DNA of 64,000 nucleotides, from contig OX387610.1 of NCBI GenBank assembly GCA_947568835.1, forward strand, positions 5,372,001 to 5,436,000, in the 5' to 3' direction. Source of the DNA: Protonemura montana. Its lineage: Eukaryota; Arthropoda; Insecta; Plecoptera; Nemouridae. The translations under genes and the position numbers were made by a program. Under the pieces are notes generated by a model. The model was not told the origin of the DNA, did not search any database, and saw only the letters and a list, made by a program, of their open reading frames with translations. Shown here in pieces: positions 11,889 to 26,500 of this stretch (its first letter is position 1; each line of letters starts with the position of its first letter).

Positions 11889-14800
11889 CTAAACTGTCTC
11901 GATAATGCCGAGTTTCCTGCGTGAGCGACGGTCTTCTTGCGTTGAAGTGGTAAAGGATGTCTCGATGGGGGGCATTGAGGGGGCGGCGGGGGCTGCTGGT
12001 GGCGTTACTGGGCTGGGTGCGGGCCGGATAGGGCTCTCGGTAGCGGGCGATGGTGCCACCACTCTCTTGTGCTGTAAATGCAAAAAAAAACCTTACACAT
12101 GATATTTTTGGTCAACTAATTAATGAATGTTGAAAAAGTGTATGCTGTCCTACATTCTTATCAACTTTTGACAGGTTGTTCTAGGGGTGGACACGCATGA
12201 GGACAACGAGAGCTTGTTAATCACATATTTTTGAGAGCCTGATTACAGTAAATTGAAGTAAATAAATCTGGGTATTTTACAGTGCGGAGAATTTTTAGAA
12301 TTTTTACTTTACAAGAGATTAATTTTCAATGCCCCGACAGTGTAACTGTTTAGATGCCTGGAGATACCAGACTCTTTGAAGGAACAAAAAAACTCTTTTT
12401 TGGCATCAATTTTTGATACGGTTAGTGTTGATAATAATAAAATACCCCGCTCATTGCAAGCGTTTGCAATTTAAATAAGATTTCATCTCATTACCTTAAA
12501 ACATATTTTGTGTTTTTACACATTTGTGAAAAATATTTGTGAAGAAAAAAACAGGTTAAAATTTCTATTGTACTAACTCAACAAAGAGCCACTCTAATCG
12601 TCTGGTCCCAAGTAGTGGCCAAGAGACAAATGAGTTCAACCTTTCTACACCTGCCTTATGTTCGATTCCGCACGAAAAAGCTGCACCTGTCCGATTGAAA
12701 AGTTTCATACCTGGGTTTGCCAGTTCATAGTAACATAAATCTCCACAATAAAGCAGATTTAGAAATGGACAAATTGGTTTTTACCTGGGAAGATGAAGAT
12801 GATTTCATGAAGATGATTTCAAGGTATCTTTATGCATCCAGTCTTCAATTAAGAGTTCATAAACATTTCTTTTGAAGTTAGCAAGAAAATAAAATGTATA
12901 ATCATGCAGCACAAGAGCGCTACATTTAAAATGAATGTGCCATCAAAGAGGCAACTTTCAGAAGAAATAGACTGAAATTATTAGATAGACAGTAATATTG
13001 TAATAGCAATAATTTGCCTGTAGCCTATCCCTGCTCTGGATACAATACTTCCATAAATTTACCGTAAAGAAACAAGACCTCGCATATAAATGCTAAATCA
13101 ATCACTCACTTCTTAACAATTTCACATCTGTTTAAAATGATTAAAAAGTCAGTTTTATTCTCCCTAAATATTACACGAGCAAACTACCTCGTAAAGCAAA
13201 ACGTATTCCAACCATGCGTGACCGCCTCCCAAGTCCCCGAACCGAGCAAGTCGTTGGTTGGAAACGTTGGGAATGTGTTACCCACCTTGGCCATGTCTTC
13301 CAGCGGGATCTCTTCGCTGCGCGGGCGTGGCATTCGAGGGGAGCTGTCCCGAGACCGAGCACCCCCGGGTCCTCGACGGTCTGAAACAAACACCCGGTTA
13401 CATGAGATTAATTCTAAATTCTGGAATTCTTAAATCGTCGTTGTTTCTTTCGAGACCCTGCATGGACTTGCTGTTTTCTTCAATGCTTTGCGTCCATAGC
13501 TTCTTCTATCAAAGACCACAAGGTTTACAATAATTTAAAGTGAAATCTTCTCTGCTTTGGAGAAACAAAATTTGTAAAAGGAGAAGAATTCTTAAATCAT
13601 TGGCAAATATCTCTTGAATGAAAATCTAAGATGCATGGATGCATGGACGCACGCATGCATGGATGCATGGACTTGGAAAGGAATTAAAGTATGCAACTGT
13701 TATATTAAGCCTTTCTTTTCCTTCTGTATAGACCAGTCATTAACAGCTTGTTTTTGATGGTTTTTAGACTCATGTCTACTTTCATGTCGCCAAACCGTTC
13801 AGTAAAAGTCAAAATTTTTGGGGATTCTATCAATTTCTCGACAAAACGAAGCCAATTTTCTTCTCCAGTAAGTTGCGCTCCCTCTCTATTTTCTTCTTCA
13901 CCACAACAAATATCCATCCTCTTGGCAGCATATTTGCATTATTAAACATTCAAAAGTTTGTCAGTAAAGAAGAATTAACTTCACAACTAAAATATTTCTC
14001 AGCACTTGTGAAAAGTGGACTAACATGACCTTGGCTTGAGTGTTGAGACCCACGCCTCTGGGAAAACGGACTCACCTTGAGAGTCTGACCTGCGGCCCGG
14101 CAGCTGACCCCTGGTGACAGCCGATGGCAGACTCTCGCGCCGCATTGCAGCCGCGAAGCCCGGCACCTTGCTGCTGGCCGTGAACAACGGTCGATGATGA
14201 ATCGTCCGGATACCTGTGTTGGAGACGGACAACAGTTGAGCGAATAGCTATAGTCAGAGGGCCAGCGTTAATCTTTACCTTTCTACCAAGCAAACGAGCC
14301 AAAAACACGTGGTAACGGTAGGTGCCACTCGGTGGCGCTAGGAACCGTCCTTTTTAATAAACCTCTGCAATTTATTAATTACTACTCAAAATATCAAAAC
14401 TTTTATGCCAACTATTAAGGTATTAACACAGATTAATTGAGCGTTTATCAGTCTAAAATGAGAGTAATCTGCTAGAAGTAATTAAATTAAATATCTTATC
14501 ACTCGAAACACCTGAGACTCCACCTGGTGGCATCCTTAATTTTTTACTGTAAATTAGTCATTTGGCGGTTGTTTTTGCAGACAGTTTAACATAAGCATTT
14601 TGGAAGTAAAGAACAACATATTTAGCTTATAGCTTAGGTAGATATTTTATCTTGGGTTAAAATTACTATACAAAACGGGTAGAAAACAAATGATCACCAC
14701 AAAGATAAAAAAAAAACAGTTTGAAACAAGTCTCTGTTGGGATAATAAAATATCTGCCACTTAAAAAATCATCTCTATTGTCCCAACCAATCAGATACTT

Positions 14801-17800
14801 CCATTGTAAACTTTACCATATAATTTATATTTGTATCTAAACATTGCAATAAAAGACCTAAGAGAACACGCTTGTTTGTGGCTAGGGTGTTGTTTCAATG
14901 CCAGGCAACTCACGTGATCCACCAGCGCCGTCCTGGCGCAGGCCAATCAAGTTGTAGACGGGCGGAGATGCACAGCTGCTAGGCAAGTCAAGGAGTCGTG
15001 CAATCTGATGCATCTTCTTCTGTCGAGCTTTGATACGACCCTTGGTTAGCCTGAAAATGCGAGCAATTATTGAGGACCGTTCATTTCAACCTGCGATATA
15101 ATAGGCTGGAATAGGAGTGTGAATTGGTTGTCAAGAGGCTGGATATTGTTTGCGGTGAAAAAGAAAAGAGAGAGGGAGCGCAACGTACCAGAGAAGAAAA
15201 TTGGTGTCATGAATTTCTAGAATTTTCGAGAAGTTACTTCTCTAACAGCGACAAAAGCAACTCACCAAAACGTTAAAATTCTAGGAAATTCTAGAAATTT
15301 CTATACAAGTTCACCACGCGATGCCCATTTTTTTTTTTCGGTATTAAGCTATTCCAAACTGGCATTAGAAAACTTGTCTCAAAAGGAGACAAGGATAAGC
15401 GGCTTCTAAAATTCTTGAAGACCTCTATTTAAGTTTTTAGTCTCATGTCTCAGACTCTATTTACTTAAGCACTAGTTTTGAAAATGGCTATATAAAACTG
15501 GGTTTTTTAATGCTAAGTAAAACAACTAAATAACCCAACGTTTTGCAACTAATCCCTTTTCCCTTATCAAGGGTGAAAACAGATCTAGCATTTCTTTGCT
15601 AGCAATAGAATCACAAAACATAAACAATTAACTTGTCTAGTCACTTAAATGCATCTTACCTAAAAAAACCAAGGTTGATCTTTCAAAGAACTAACATATT
15701 TGACATTTTTTAATCAAATGACCTAGAAAAGTTGGAGTGTTTTTACCAGCTTACCTCTGTTTGGCGGCCATACAGCGGATGTGGTCGTCGAAGATGAAAC
15801 GGGCAGAGAGCAACGGGACACGGTTGGCGGTACCGGCAGACAACGGCCGGTGGATCGTGATGTGGAGGCAACGAGAGTCGTCCTACAACGATAAGGAACA
15901 GTTGTGTTAAGAGAACCGCCATTTAAAGATATTAAGACAACATTTTTCGACATTTTTTGTGTGAAAGTCTGATACATTTTGATGCAGAAAGTCCACATGC
16001 AGCAGCTTGGATCTGAATGCTAGGGAATCTGATCTCCAATCTCCACTTGGTAATGGTTGCGTTAGAAAACTTACTGGGTCTGCTAAGCAAGGAAACGAAC
16101 CAAATGGATGCATTCCGTAACCACAATGCACATAACGGGACTTTTCGAAATCTTCTGTCAAAGCAAAAAAGGCTACCATCCTAGTTTTTCCATTAGGTTC
16201 TATTTGGGAGTCTTATAGGGCCAATAAATCCAGTAAGTTTAGGAACAAAACCAATGTCAAGATACAAACGAATCAATGAAAGTGAAAGCACATTAAGTAT
16301 GAAAAACTTTCTCAGCAAGCCGGTAAAGAAGTAGGTATGAGACTAAAGGACGTGGCCCAATTCAAACTTAAAATTTATTTATTTGTTTATTCAAAGGTAA
16401 ATATCAGTAAACAGAATCATTTTTAACCCAAAAATATGTAGTTTTTGAATCTCCTGTTTGAAAACATGTCAGATGAAAAAGTTGATCAAATATCTGATTA
16501 TTACTGTTAAATATATTCACACAGTTTGGTAAGCTAAGAATGAATTAAAGGTGAATGAAAGGACAGGTAAATAAGTCATCTCTTTCTTTATTGTATTTCT
16601 TTCTGAATTATCCAGCAATTCGACACCATAGCCAAACTGCAACTGAACAAAAAAACTACAAAAAAAATCCATAATCACTCGATTGCTCAGTGAAAGAGTT
16701 TCCAGCAGATTGTTACCTTGTCCCCAGTGACCTCGATGTCCTGCAAGAACCCGACAAACTTAGCGACGCCCCAGCCGAGCCTCCTCGTGTCCGGCTCCAC
16801 CAGGATCAGCTGGATTACGTCGATGACGAGGAAACGCCGCGTCTTGTGTCCCTCTTTGTCCACAACCGTACACGCTATCAAGTCGCTGTTGTCTGCAGAG
16901 TCCAACAACAACTTGGATTTAGCAACGGTTAATATATACGAAGTGGTCAAGAGGGCCATCGCAATAAACGAACAACAACCGCAACCAAAAATCCATGGAA
17001 CGAGACACCACTTGAACATGACGATTGAGAATTGTCGCATGTCCCTCTCTTAAAGAAGACTGGAGCATGCTGGGGCTGTTCTCTTTAATCATCTGCCCAC
17101 AAGTTTAAAGAATTATTTCTACAGTTTAAAATAATTTCTAGACGCCTAAGTTAAAGGACAAAAAATCTATATTATATCTGTTATTTATCTATATGACGCT
17201 TTCTACAACAACTATTCTTCACTGAAATAAAGAAAATTATTATATTATTATTATAATAAGATCAACATTAGATATAAGCGTACTAACACAGCGCTAATAT
17301 TTAAAAGTTTTGAGCAAAATGGAGAATGCTACTAGATTCGAGCCTCGATTTGGGCATCAATTTTTGAGCTAGGGTATTAGTGTCTAAGAATAATAACAAG
17401 CATTATAAGCGTTTAAATTTAAATCGGATTTCATTTATACTCACTGAGATCGAGAACGTTCTCGACTTGCACACAGGCCTGTGGGTTTGTCAACGGCAGC
17501 TGATTCTCGGGGTCCGCCGATAGCCGCAGGGACAACGCTCGGACAAGCAAGAAGACGCGGATTGCTCTCCTGGCCCGCTCCACCTGGAGGGGATCACGTG
17601 ACTTGCGTTAGAAGTTAAAACATGGCGTTCTTAAAGTAGGTCCGGTAAAATGAAATACAGGCAAAGTTCCTTGTGTTAATAAATTATGTTCCATGACTTG
17701 ATTACTTAAGGATAGCTATAGTGCAATACCCATGTTAAGATAACAGTCAGGAAGCATTATTTCAAAAGACTTCTAGAAATAAAAGATCTTGAGCCGCAGA

Positions 17801-20512
17801 GTACAAGCAGGCAACACCCCTCATTTTATTCAGTAGGATGTCCTGGACCACTTTAGGCCGGTTGCCAAGCTGGGGAATTCCTGGGGCGCCCAGGGCGAGT
17901 GGTCAAAGGGGGCGCGCGTGCCCCCGCACTTGAGTGTATATATCTTCTAAACCAAAGTCTCACGACCAAAATTTTTTCCAAATCCTTCCTCACATCCTGC
18001 ACTTTTATTATCGTTGTTGATACATGTAGTTTTATATCGATAACTGCAAACTAAAACAATTTTTTGTAAAAACTTCCAGGTCAGATCGAAATTTTTCCTA
18101 CATATCTCGTTAGCTTCTGATATTTTACCAAACGACATTCAATAACTAATGATTAAGAATTTATTTTTGTATTAATGTGCACTTACAAAACGAAAATCAA
18201 ATGGTAAATAAGAAAGTTACAGCCGTGTGCAGGGGCCCCTTTGACCTCGTACCCTGGGCGCCCCAGGAATTCTCCAGCTTGGCAACCGGCCCAAAGTGGT
18301 TCAGGACATCCTACTGAACAAAATGAGGGGTGTTGCCTGCTTGTACTCTCCGACTCGAGATCTTTTAAAAATTGGTTTACTGCTTCCCGACCATAAGATA
18401 TCAGAATTGAGAAGCTCTGTCAGGCGATCTCAGCATCTCCATGGCTACCAAACGTTGAATCTACCATTGAACCTCATATGCTAGACCATGATTCACCTGT
18501 GGTTATCGTATGCTCTATCCATGTTATTTGAGATCAGCTGGCTGGATCCTATGCTCTATCCAGGTTATTTGAGATCAGCAGGCTGGATCCTATGCTCTAT
18601 CCAGGTTATTAGAGATCAGCTGGCTGGATCCTATGCTATATCCAGGTTATTTGAGATCAGCTGGCTGGATCCTATGCTCTATCCATGTTATTTGAGATCA
18701 GCTGGCTGGATCCTATGCTCTATCTAGGTTATTTGAGATCAGTTGGCTGGATCCTATGCTCTATCCAGGTTAATTGAGATCAGCTAGCTGGATTCTATAC
18801 TCTATCCAAGTCAATTAAGTACGGTGGGGTTTACGCACCTCGCCACACGGAAGTCTCTTGCCGAACGCGATGCCTGTCATTGGCGTGCCCGTTGGAGGCA
18901 GCAGAACGTTGGAATCCATGAGCAGCCATTCGACATTCAGGGGTCGCTTGGCCATCTCGTTTAGCTCGTCCTCGAACATATCCAGGAAGATCTCCTCGCT
19001 CTGTAACCGATGAGAAAGGACCGGGTGGTTCTAAATAATAGCTCGTGGAACCAGCAATTAGTAGTAAACGTTGTATTCCTATTTAGTGTTAGAAACCAGT
19101 CTTTCTGGTCAGAGAGATGGCTAGTATGCCAGCTGAGTAAGGAAAAATAAGATTTTAAAAGTCTGCTGGTATATTTCAAACAATTTGTGGATATGCGGGA
19201 ACAGCTCTTACAATTTTTTCTTATTAAATAAGTTATCTGCAGTATTTCAGTTGTTAAAATTGTCCCTATCATGTTTTTGAAAAACTATTTCACTCTCACA
19301 CTAGGTATTATAAGTGAAAACTTTATTTGCCACTTGACAGCTGACCTAAATTAATAAGGATTAAATGTCTTGACGTGTTCAAGAACTTCTTTAACAATGA
19401 TAAAGGCCCCTGAAACGTTGAAATCATTGGAAATTTTAGAAATTTCTCGACAAGTGCACCACGCGACGCCAATTTTCTTCTCCAGTTACTTGCGCTCCCC
19501 TTCTCTTTCTTTTTTCACCACTAAGTAATCTACTGGCAATAAGTAAATATATTGTAACGAAGTCCACAAACATCAAAATATCAAACTATCAAATATCCAG
19601 CCTCTTGGCACCCTTATTGCATGAGAGCAGCCACTGACCTTGTAGAAGTTCCTCAGCAGTGAGGTGCTCTCCTCCTTTGCCTGCTCGATCGCGGCAAGGT
19701 GGGCGTCCACCAGGTAGCTCTGTCCGTCAGACATCGTAAGCTTGGTGAGAAGCCGTATGCCCAGTTCCAAGGTGACCAGACGCACTCGGCAATCTGTCAG
19801 GAAGGAGACACAACTTTCGTATTCAAAACATATACATACCATGTCTAGACGGATTGTATCCAGAAACAAATTTACTCGACATTTTGCAACGTATGCCTGT
19901 TAAAAATAATGACAATTTTTGTTCAAGGAACAAAAACAATACAATTTGCATAGTTACTGAAGAAAGTCAGGTCATTTTAAACTACTTTTTTTAGCTCAAC
20001 TTTGCAAGTTACTTCAACAAGGGTGAAAGCAGTTGTTGCATACAGGAATAAGTAGCAAAACGTTGGGAAAACTTGTTGTTTTTCAAAAACTCATTTAAAT
20101 CGCAAAAAAAAAATTAAAAATTAAAAAAAAAAATCAAAAAGCATTAAAAAACTCAGCTAACTTATTTTTTTCATTACGCTGGTCACTCACTTGACTGGCA
20201 CGAACATGAGATGATCTTGATGAGCTTCTCGACCAGCATCGAGTTGTACCAGTGCTTGGTGTCAGCACGAGCCGCACTGAATAGAACCTGATCCAGAAGT
20301 TCCTCGTTCACCCCTGCAAGGTTCAGGGCAAACGTGGCGTTAGTCACACCCTCCAACATAAAACTCTCAACGGCAAGATACCGAGGCTTAAATCTATATT
20401 TAGGTTATGTTTCATACAATTAAGATTTCCATTTAGTATCCATTTTGAAGAGCTGGTTTTAGGCAATATTGACTTTCACAAAAATTAACCCTTTAATGGT
20501 TAAATTATTATA

Positions 20513-20546
<34 letters not shown>

Positions 20547-23500
20547 TTTTTTGTGAATAATAACTACCTATATTAAAATTGTAAACATGGTTTAATACAC
20601 TTTTTTTATTTAAATTGAGCAGTACTGTCAAATAAACTAGGGGGATATTTACTTCCCACTGATGCTACGTAGTCGAAAATATATATCCCAATAAAGTAGC
20701 TCAGCAATTTTAATAGTGATAGAAATAAATACACATTTATTTATCTTTTTCATTTAAACAAAATGGGTAGGCAAAGCTTTCAACTTTTAGGCTCCTCCCC
20801 CAACATTCCATATTTTTTCAAACTCATCGTTCCCAATACTTGTTACTATTATTAAATGTATATTATTTTCGGGAACCCTGAAATAAGAACCTTAACCCTA
20901 GTTGAAATCTTATTTAAATTGCAAACGCTTGTAATGAGCGGGGTACTTTATTATTATGAACACTAAAGGTGTCTCAAAAATTGACCTTGACCTTAACCCT
21001 CTTCAGTCCCATGTCAAATGTCATTCGACATTTTCTTCCTTTTTTTTTTCATTATAGCTAAAATGCAAGTAGGTATTGGCAAATGCTTTCACTGTTATCA
21101 TACTTTAAAAGTTTTTAAAATTTAAATAATTCGGTCATTATTTCGTATATTTCTAAAAGAAATGTTATTGGAACTATAAATTGAGTTTTTTTTTTTAAGT
21201 AAAATATTACGTTCCCCTGTAATACTGTAAATCTATTGTGGGCCAGACAGAGTTAAAAATATAGCAGAGATTTGTTACTTATTACTTATGTTGATTTGCA
21301 ATGTGCCAAAAGGCTGGTATAACGAATATGTATTTTGGAAAGGAAGGAGACCAAAACTTAAACCAACAAGTATCTACTATCGCGGCGGTTCATAAGTTCC
21401 GTACTCTCCTTCTTCTTTTCCAATTAACAAATTCGTTGTTACTTATGTGTGTTTTATGTAGAAGTAAAGATAATAAAATTTTGCATTACCATCTAAAAAA
21501 AACCCAGGCAAGCGTGAAAAGAACGAAAGCAGCAAACGGTTAGCATTCTGGATTAACTCAGGTAAGGAAATATTTTCAAGGGAATTGTGTACTTTTGGGG
21601 TTTAATGGTGGCATCTTACAAATCAAATTATATGTTTTATAAAAATGTTATCTAAATATGTACAAGGGGGGAAAGAAAACACGTTTAGACGATGTAATCG
21701 GAGTAGGAACGTGTAAATAACTATTAATGTATTGTGGTTTTTAGACTTACGTCCACCTTATCTAACCTTAGCACTTGTTTTGAAGAAAATAACAAATGTG
21801 TTTTTTTAATTCTTAGCATAAACAACTTATTGTCCTAGATGAAGTAACATACATATGTTGCGAAACGTTGGGAAAATTCGTTGCTTTTACTTAGCATTAA
21901 AAATACCCAGTTTTTAAACAATTTTTTTCAAAACTATAAATGTATTCTACTTGGTGATCTAATGTATATTCTATTCAGGATAAGAACCACCAAAACAAAA
22001 CAGCTGACACACCGGCTTCAACATTTGCCCGTAAGAGAATAGACAAAAGGGAACGTCGGCTATATTTATTTGCGGTTCTTATACAAAATAGACAGTCAGA
22101 GCGGATAAAAATTTCAATTTGCACTTTAAAAAAGATTTCAAAATTAGTTATAAGTATTTTTTTTATACATGGGGTTAGTCGCATGAAAGTGGGTTTATCT
22201 GCAGACAGAAACTGATTCCTACAACTTAGGGTATCGATCATCTAACTTTTTGGTTAGAGATCCCGCTCGTTATCTAGTCAAATAAAATGTATGAACCCTG
22301 GAATTTACCGAGATCTTTAACAAAAAAGTTGCATGATAGATACCCTGATCACTTTGTGCAAGAAAAACAGCGATGCGTAGCTACGGCGACCAACTCACCC
22401 TGGTTGTGTCCGAGCGCATAAAGAAGGCAGAGCGCAAAAAGCGCAGAATAGTCGTTCTCCGAGCACGCAAGCGCCGTGAATATGTGTTCCAGGAACGGCC
22501 GGTTACTCAGCGACGGGTTTCCTTCGGAACTGCTATCCGACGGGATCTCTGTCGACGCAACAAGCCGATCGATATGAGATTTTCTCAACTAAATGTTACT
22601 TAACGCAGCATAGATGTTATGCTGTTACATAACCTATTAATAGAGCCACGATTATATGGTGATGCGCGAAATCGCGAATTGTTCTTATCTCTTGTTATTC
22701 TTACAAATGAGTGCGATTCATTGAATTCCCATCTCAAATATGTAAGAAGCTCATCGCGACAAAACGCGAAATTCACGAAAAATCATCCATAACAACGAAA
22801 TCAACTATTTTCTGCGAAATCATCGCGAAATGAGCCTTTTCCCATCCAATTATCTTAAATTTCAGATAATCGTTTTTTTTTTCATTTTTATCAAACCATA
22901 TTTCACGGAAAATAAATAAACAAATAAAATAACCCATTTGTTGTTATGCTAAATTAAGAGATAATGAAGCTATTTCACTGAAATATGTGTATTTTGCGAA
23001 ATAGCCACTTATTTCCATGCAAAATATTTAAAATGTTTATTTTATCTCTCTAAACACACATTTCCATGAATTTGTCATATTCAGGTCTGTTTCTCATCAA
23101 ATGCTGTTAACATTCCTAAGCTTAGGGGGTAGAAGTAGTGGGGCAAAATGTTTGCAGTAGGAAACCATTGCCATTGGTTGGCTGAATCTTCCCCTCCTTG
23201 CCATGTGAGCACCAGCACCACATGCATTCAGTCTATATAGAGATTAGCTGGGATTTCAAATTTCAATGGGGTGTAATAAATCTTTGACTTTTGAGGATCA
23301 AACAAAGCAACTCTTTGTGAGTGATGAATATATTTTGATGTGTGGAATCTGGAACACCAGACTTGTCTGGGAAAAAAAGACAATCTTGCAAAGTATGTTG
23401 TTAGTACTACCAGGCAGTGGGTCTAATTCAAATTCTAATGGATATAAAAATCTCAAACTTCTCATTTGCAGTTCTGACTTAGCAAACTATTTGGGCCCCA

Positions 23501-26500
23501 GTGAACAGTGTTGATGCAGAGAGGTTTTTTAGGGAAGCTACCATTGAAACTTGTTCAATGTTCAGTTTAACAAGTGGTAGGTGTCGCTCTTACTGCCATA
23601 CAATGTATTTCATGGTGGCATTTATGTAAAATATTGATTTGTGCTATTAATTTTGTTCCAAGTCCCTAACAAATACCGATGTTGAGGACCTACACTAAAT
23701 ATTTGCTTTATTGTAATTATTATTGATCACTTCTTTATTAAAGATCCCAGTGCTTACCCTAAATCTTCATTCCTTTCGAATGTAGATCGCAAAACCCCTT
23801 TTTTCTATTTAGCTATAGACGCTAAAATTCAAATAATTAGCACTAAAATTTCGATAAAACTAATGCTAAAAACACGTTTTTTCTTTTTTTCGTCGCCTAT
23901 GTCTGAAATCTGTTATAGACATGAAATTCTGTACTTTTTCCATAACACCGCCATAACACCGAAATCCAAAAAGCTTACCACGAAATTATCGAAATCATAA
24001 CACCGTAAAATCTTGGCTCTACCTATTAACTAGCAAGAAACTCAGCTTTGTTGAGACAGACAGAATAAAAACTTTTTTTTCCTGATTTTACAACAGGTGG
24101 TAATGATGATTGGTAGTTTTGTGGCTCATGTATAATGACATCAGTGAATGAGTGGATGAAGATGATGATGATGAAGAACTTAACCTAACCTAGAAGAGAG
24201 GAGGGGAAACATGGTTCCAACACTTAGCCTACTCCTGTCGAAGACCACCAAGAAGACCACCGGCTTAACGTCCCTTCCGAAGGACAATATAATGCAAACA
24301 ACAGTTAAACGCTGACAAATTCACAGATCTCTCAGTAGTGGTACCAACCTAGAGCAAGGCGCTGCTCCTTCTCTTCGTCGGTGATGCTGAGGTTGGCAAC
24401 CGTGGTGGACTCGACGACATCAGCGACTTCTGGTTGCGGCGGCGCAACGGTTGGCATCACTGCGGGTGTGTCCAGCGACTCTTCCAACGTCTCGGTAGGA
24501 GCAGCGAAGCCCGGCTTCACATTTAACATGCTCTGGGCCTAGGACAACGTGGAGAAGTTGGTTATATAAAACCTTCATTAATTGTTTCATGCTTACATTT
24601 TTTTTGTAATTTTTGTTTTGAGTGTATTATTTTTATGCAGTTGTAAAAATGGTTAAAAAATATTACATATTAGTATTGAGCAGAACTGTCAAATAAACTA
24701 GTGGGACACATACTTCCCACTAATACTCTGCAGTCAAAAATACGTATCCCAAAAACGTTGCTCAGCGATTTGGAAAGTGAGAAAATGTAATCCCACTGAA
24801 CTGCTGTGGTGTGGTTTATTTATTTTTTTTTAGTCTGGAGAGGAATAAATAAGTTAAAAATCTGACAGACTTTTAATATCTATTTTTATGGACCAAGCTT
24901 CTGATTCTCGTTGGTAGAAATGATTGTACAGAACTTCCATTTGTCAAAAACTACTGATGAAGTGGAGCCATAAAAACTCAGTGCAACTGTGTAATAAAAC
25001 AAGACAATTGAATTGCAAGAGCGCATAAAAAAGAGACATTGAAGATAATTATAATTATTATCATATTATTAAACATCACATTAAGATACCATTTGGAAGT
25101 TGTGCTAATGTGCAGGTATGTCTGGAAGAAAAATTGTTTCTTTCAAGAATTACCAAGGGAACATGTTCAATGAAAAGGTTACCTGGGCTTGCCGATAGGA
25201 GGCCAGTTTCTCTGAAGCACCAGAGTCGACGACGTCAGCCGTTCCGCTGAGTATGATCCAAGCCAAAACACGAACCAGAGGCTTGTGGGTGAGAATCAGG
25301 AACACTTGAGAGAGGAGAAACAGGGAGACAACGCTGCTCACGTGTGGCTTGGCGTCCTGAAATCGAGAAAATAATACGTTGACTCCTCTAAGATCGAAAT
25401 TGAACGAGAAAATTAAAGTGTATCAACAATTTTAGCATACGAAATAATGGCGCCATTTTATACTGTTCGCTCATTGGTGCCAAGTTTTGACTCTGCTATT
25501 TAAGCTCCGCCTACACTTCCATCATTGATCCGTCAGTTTTGCGATCAGCTGTTTTCTCTTCCACAAAAGGTGATGGTGTGAAGGGTCATTTAACACCGAT
25601 TAGTCCTTATTTACAGGTGTTATCTGTGCTATCAGGACTTGAAAAGGTCCAAATCATCATTACAACCGGCGAATTCGCATTCTGGTTCTACGAAAATGTC
25701 GAAACTGGCCGGTCTCGCCGAGTTGGCTCTCAAAGAAGCAAAGCCAAGGTGGGCACTTTTTCTGAAATATGCTAAGGTCGAACTGACCCCACCGTCTCCG
25801 GGCGACATCCCCGAAATTGCCCGTGGCATCACCGGTCTGCTTGGTGGCTTTGCTAAGGGTCGCTGGACTCAGGTTACTACTAAAGAAGCTCTCCTAAACA
25901 CCATGATCACCGTCGAGGTTGCCTGCTGGTTCTTCGTCGGGGAATGCATCGGCAAGCGACATATCGTCGGCTACAATGTGTAGAAATGTAAACTGCCAGT
26001 CGATTTAGTCCGCACAATGTTTGCACTGAGCACTTCTGTATGTAAAACAACCATAACCTTGTAGGATAAGCAATCTCATTACAAATAAATTTTCAAGATA
26101 TACATGATGTGATATTAAAACAACCATAGTTTCACTTTGTTACTCCTCTATTCCATGTTGAATGAAATCCATGCGAAACTTTTAAGATTTGAATAATCTA
26201 ACATATCATAATAAGCATGAAATATGTAATGGAAAAAAGGACTATTTGAAATTTGAAGATTATATTTGGGTCATGAACGGTCCTGCACCAGAACACTAAA
26301 ACTAAACACAATCAACTCAATCTGAAACAAAGTAGCATGCTATTTGTGATACCCAACCATCACTTTGTGCCTCTGTGCCAACATAAAAAATCACCCACAA
26401 CCAAAAACCAGAGAACGCTACTTTTAGCAGCAACAAAATAGATCGCCTAGAATTGACATGAGCAAATCTACAAAGGCAAGACCTGCGTTTGTGGTTGAGT

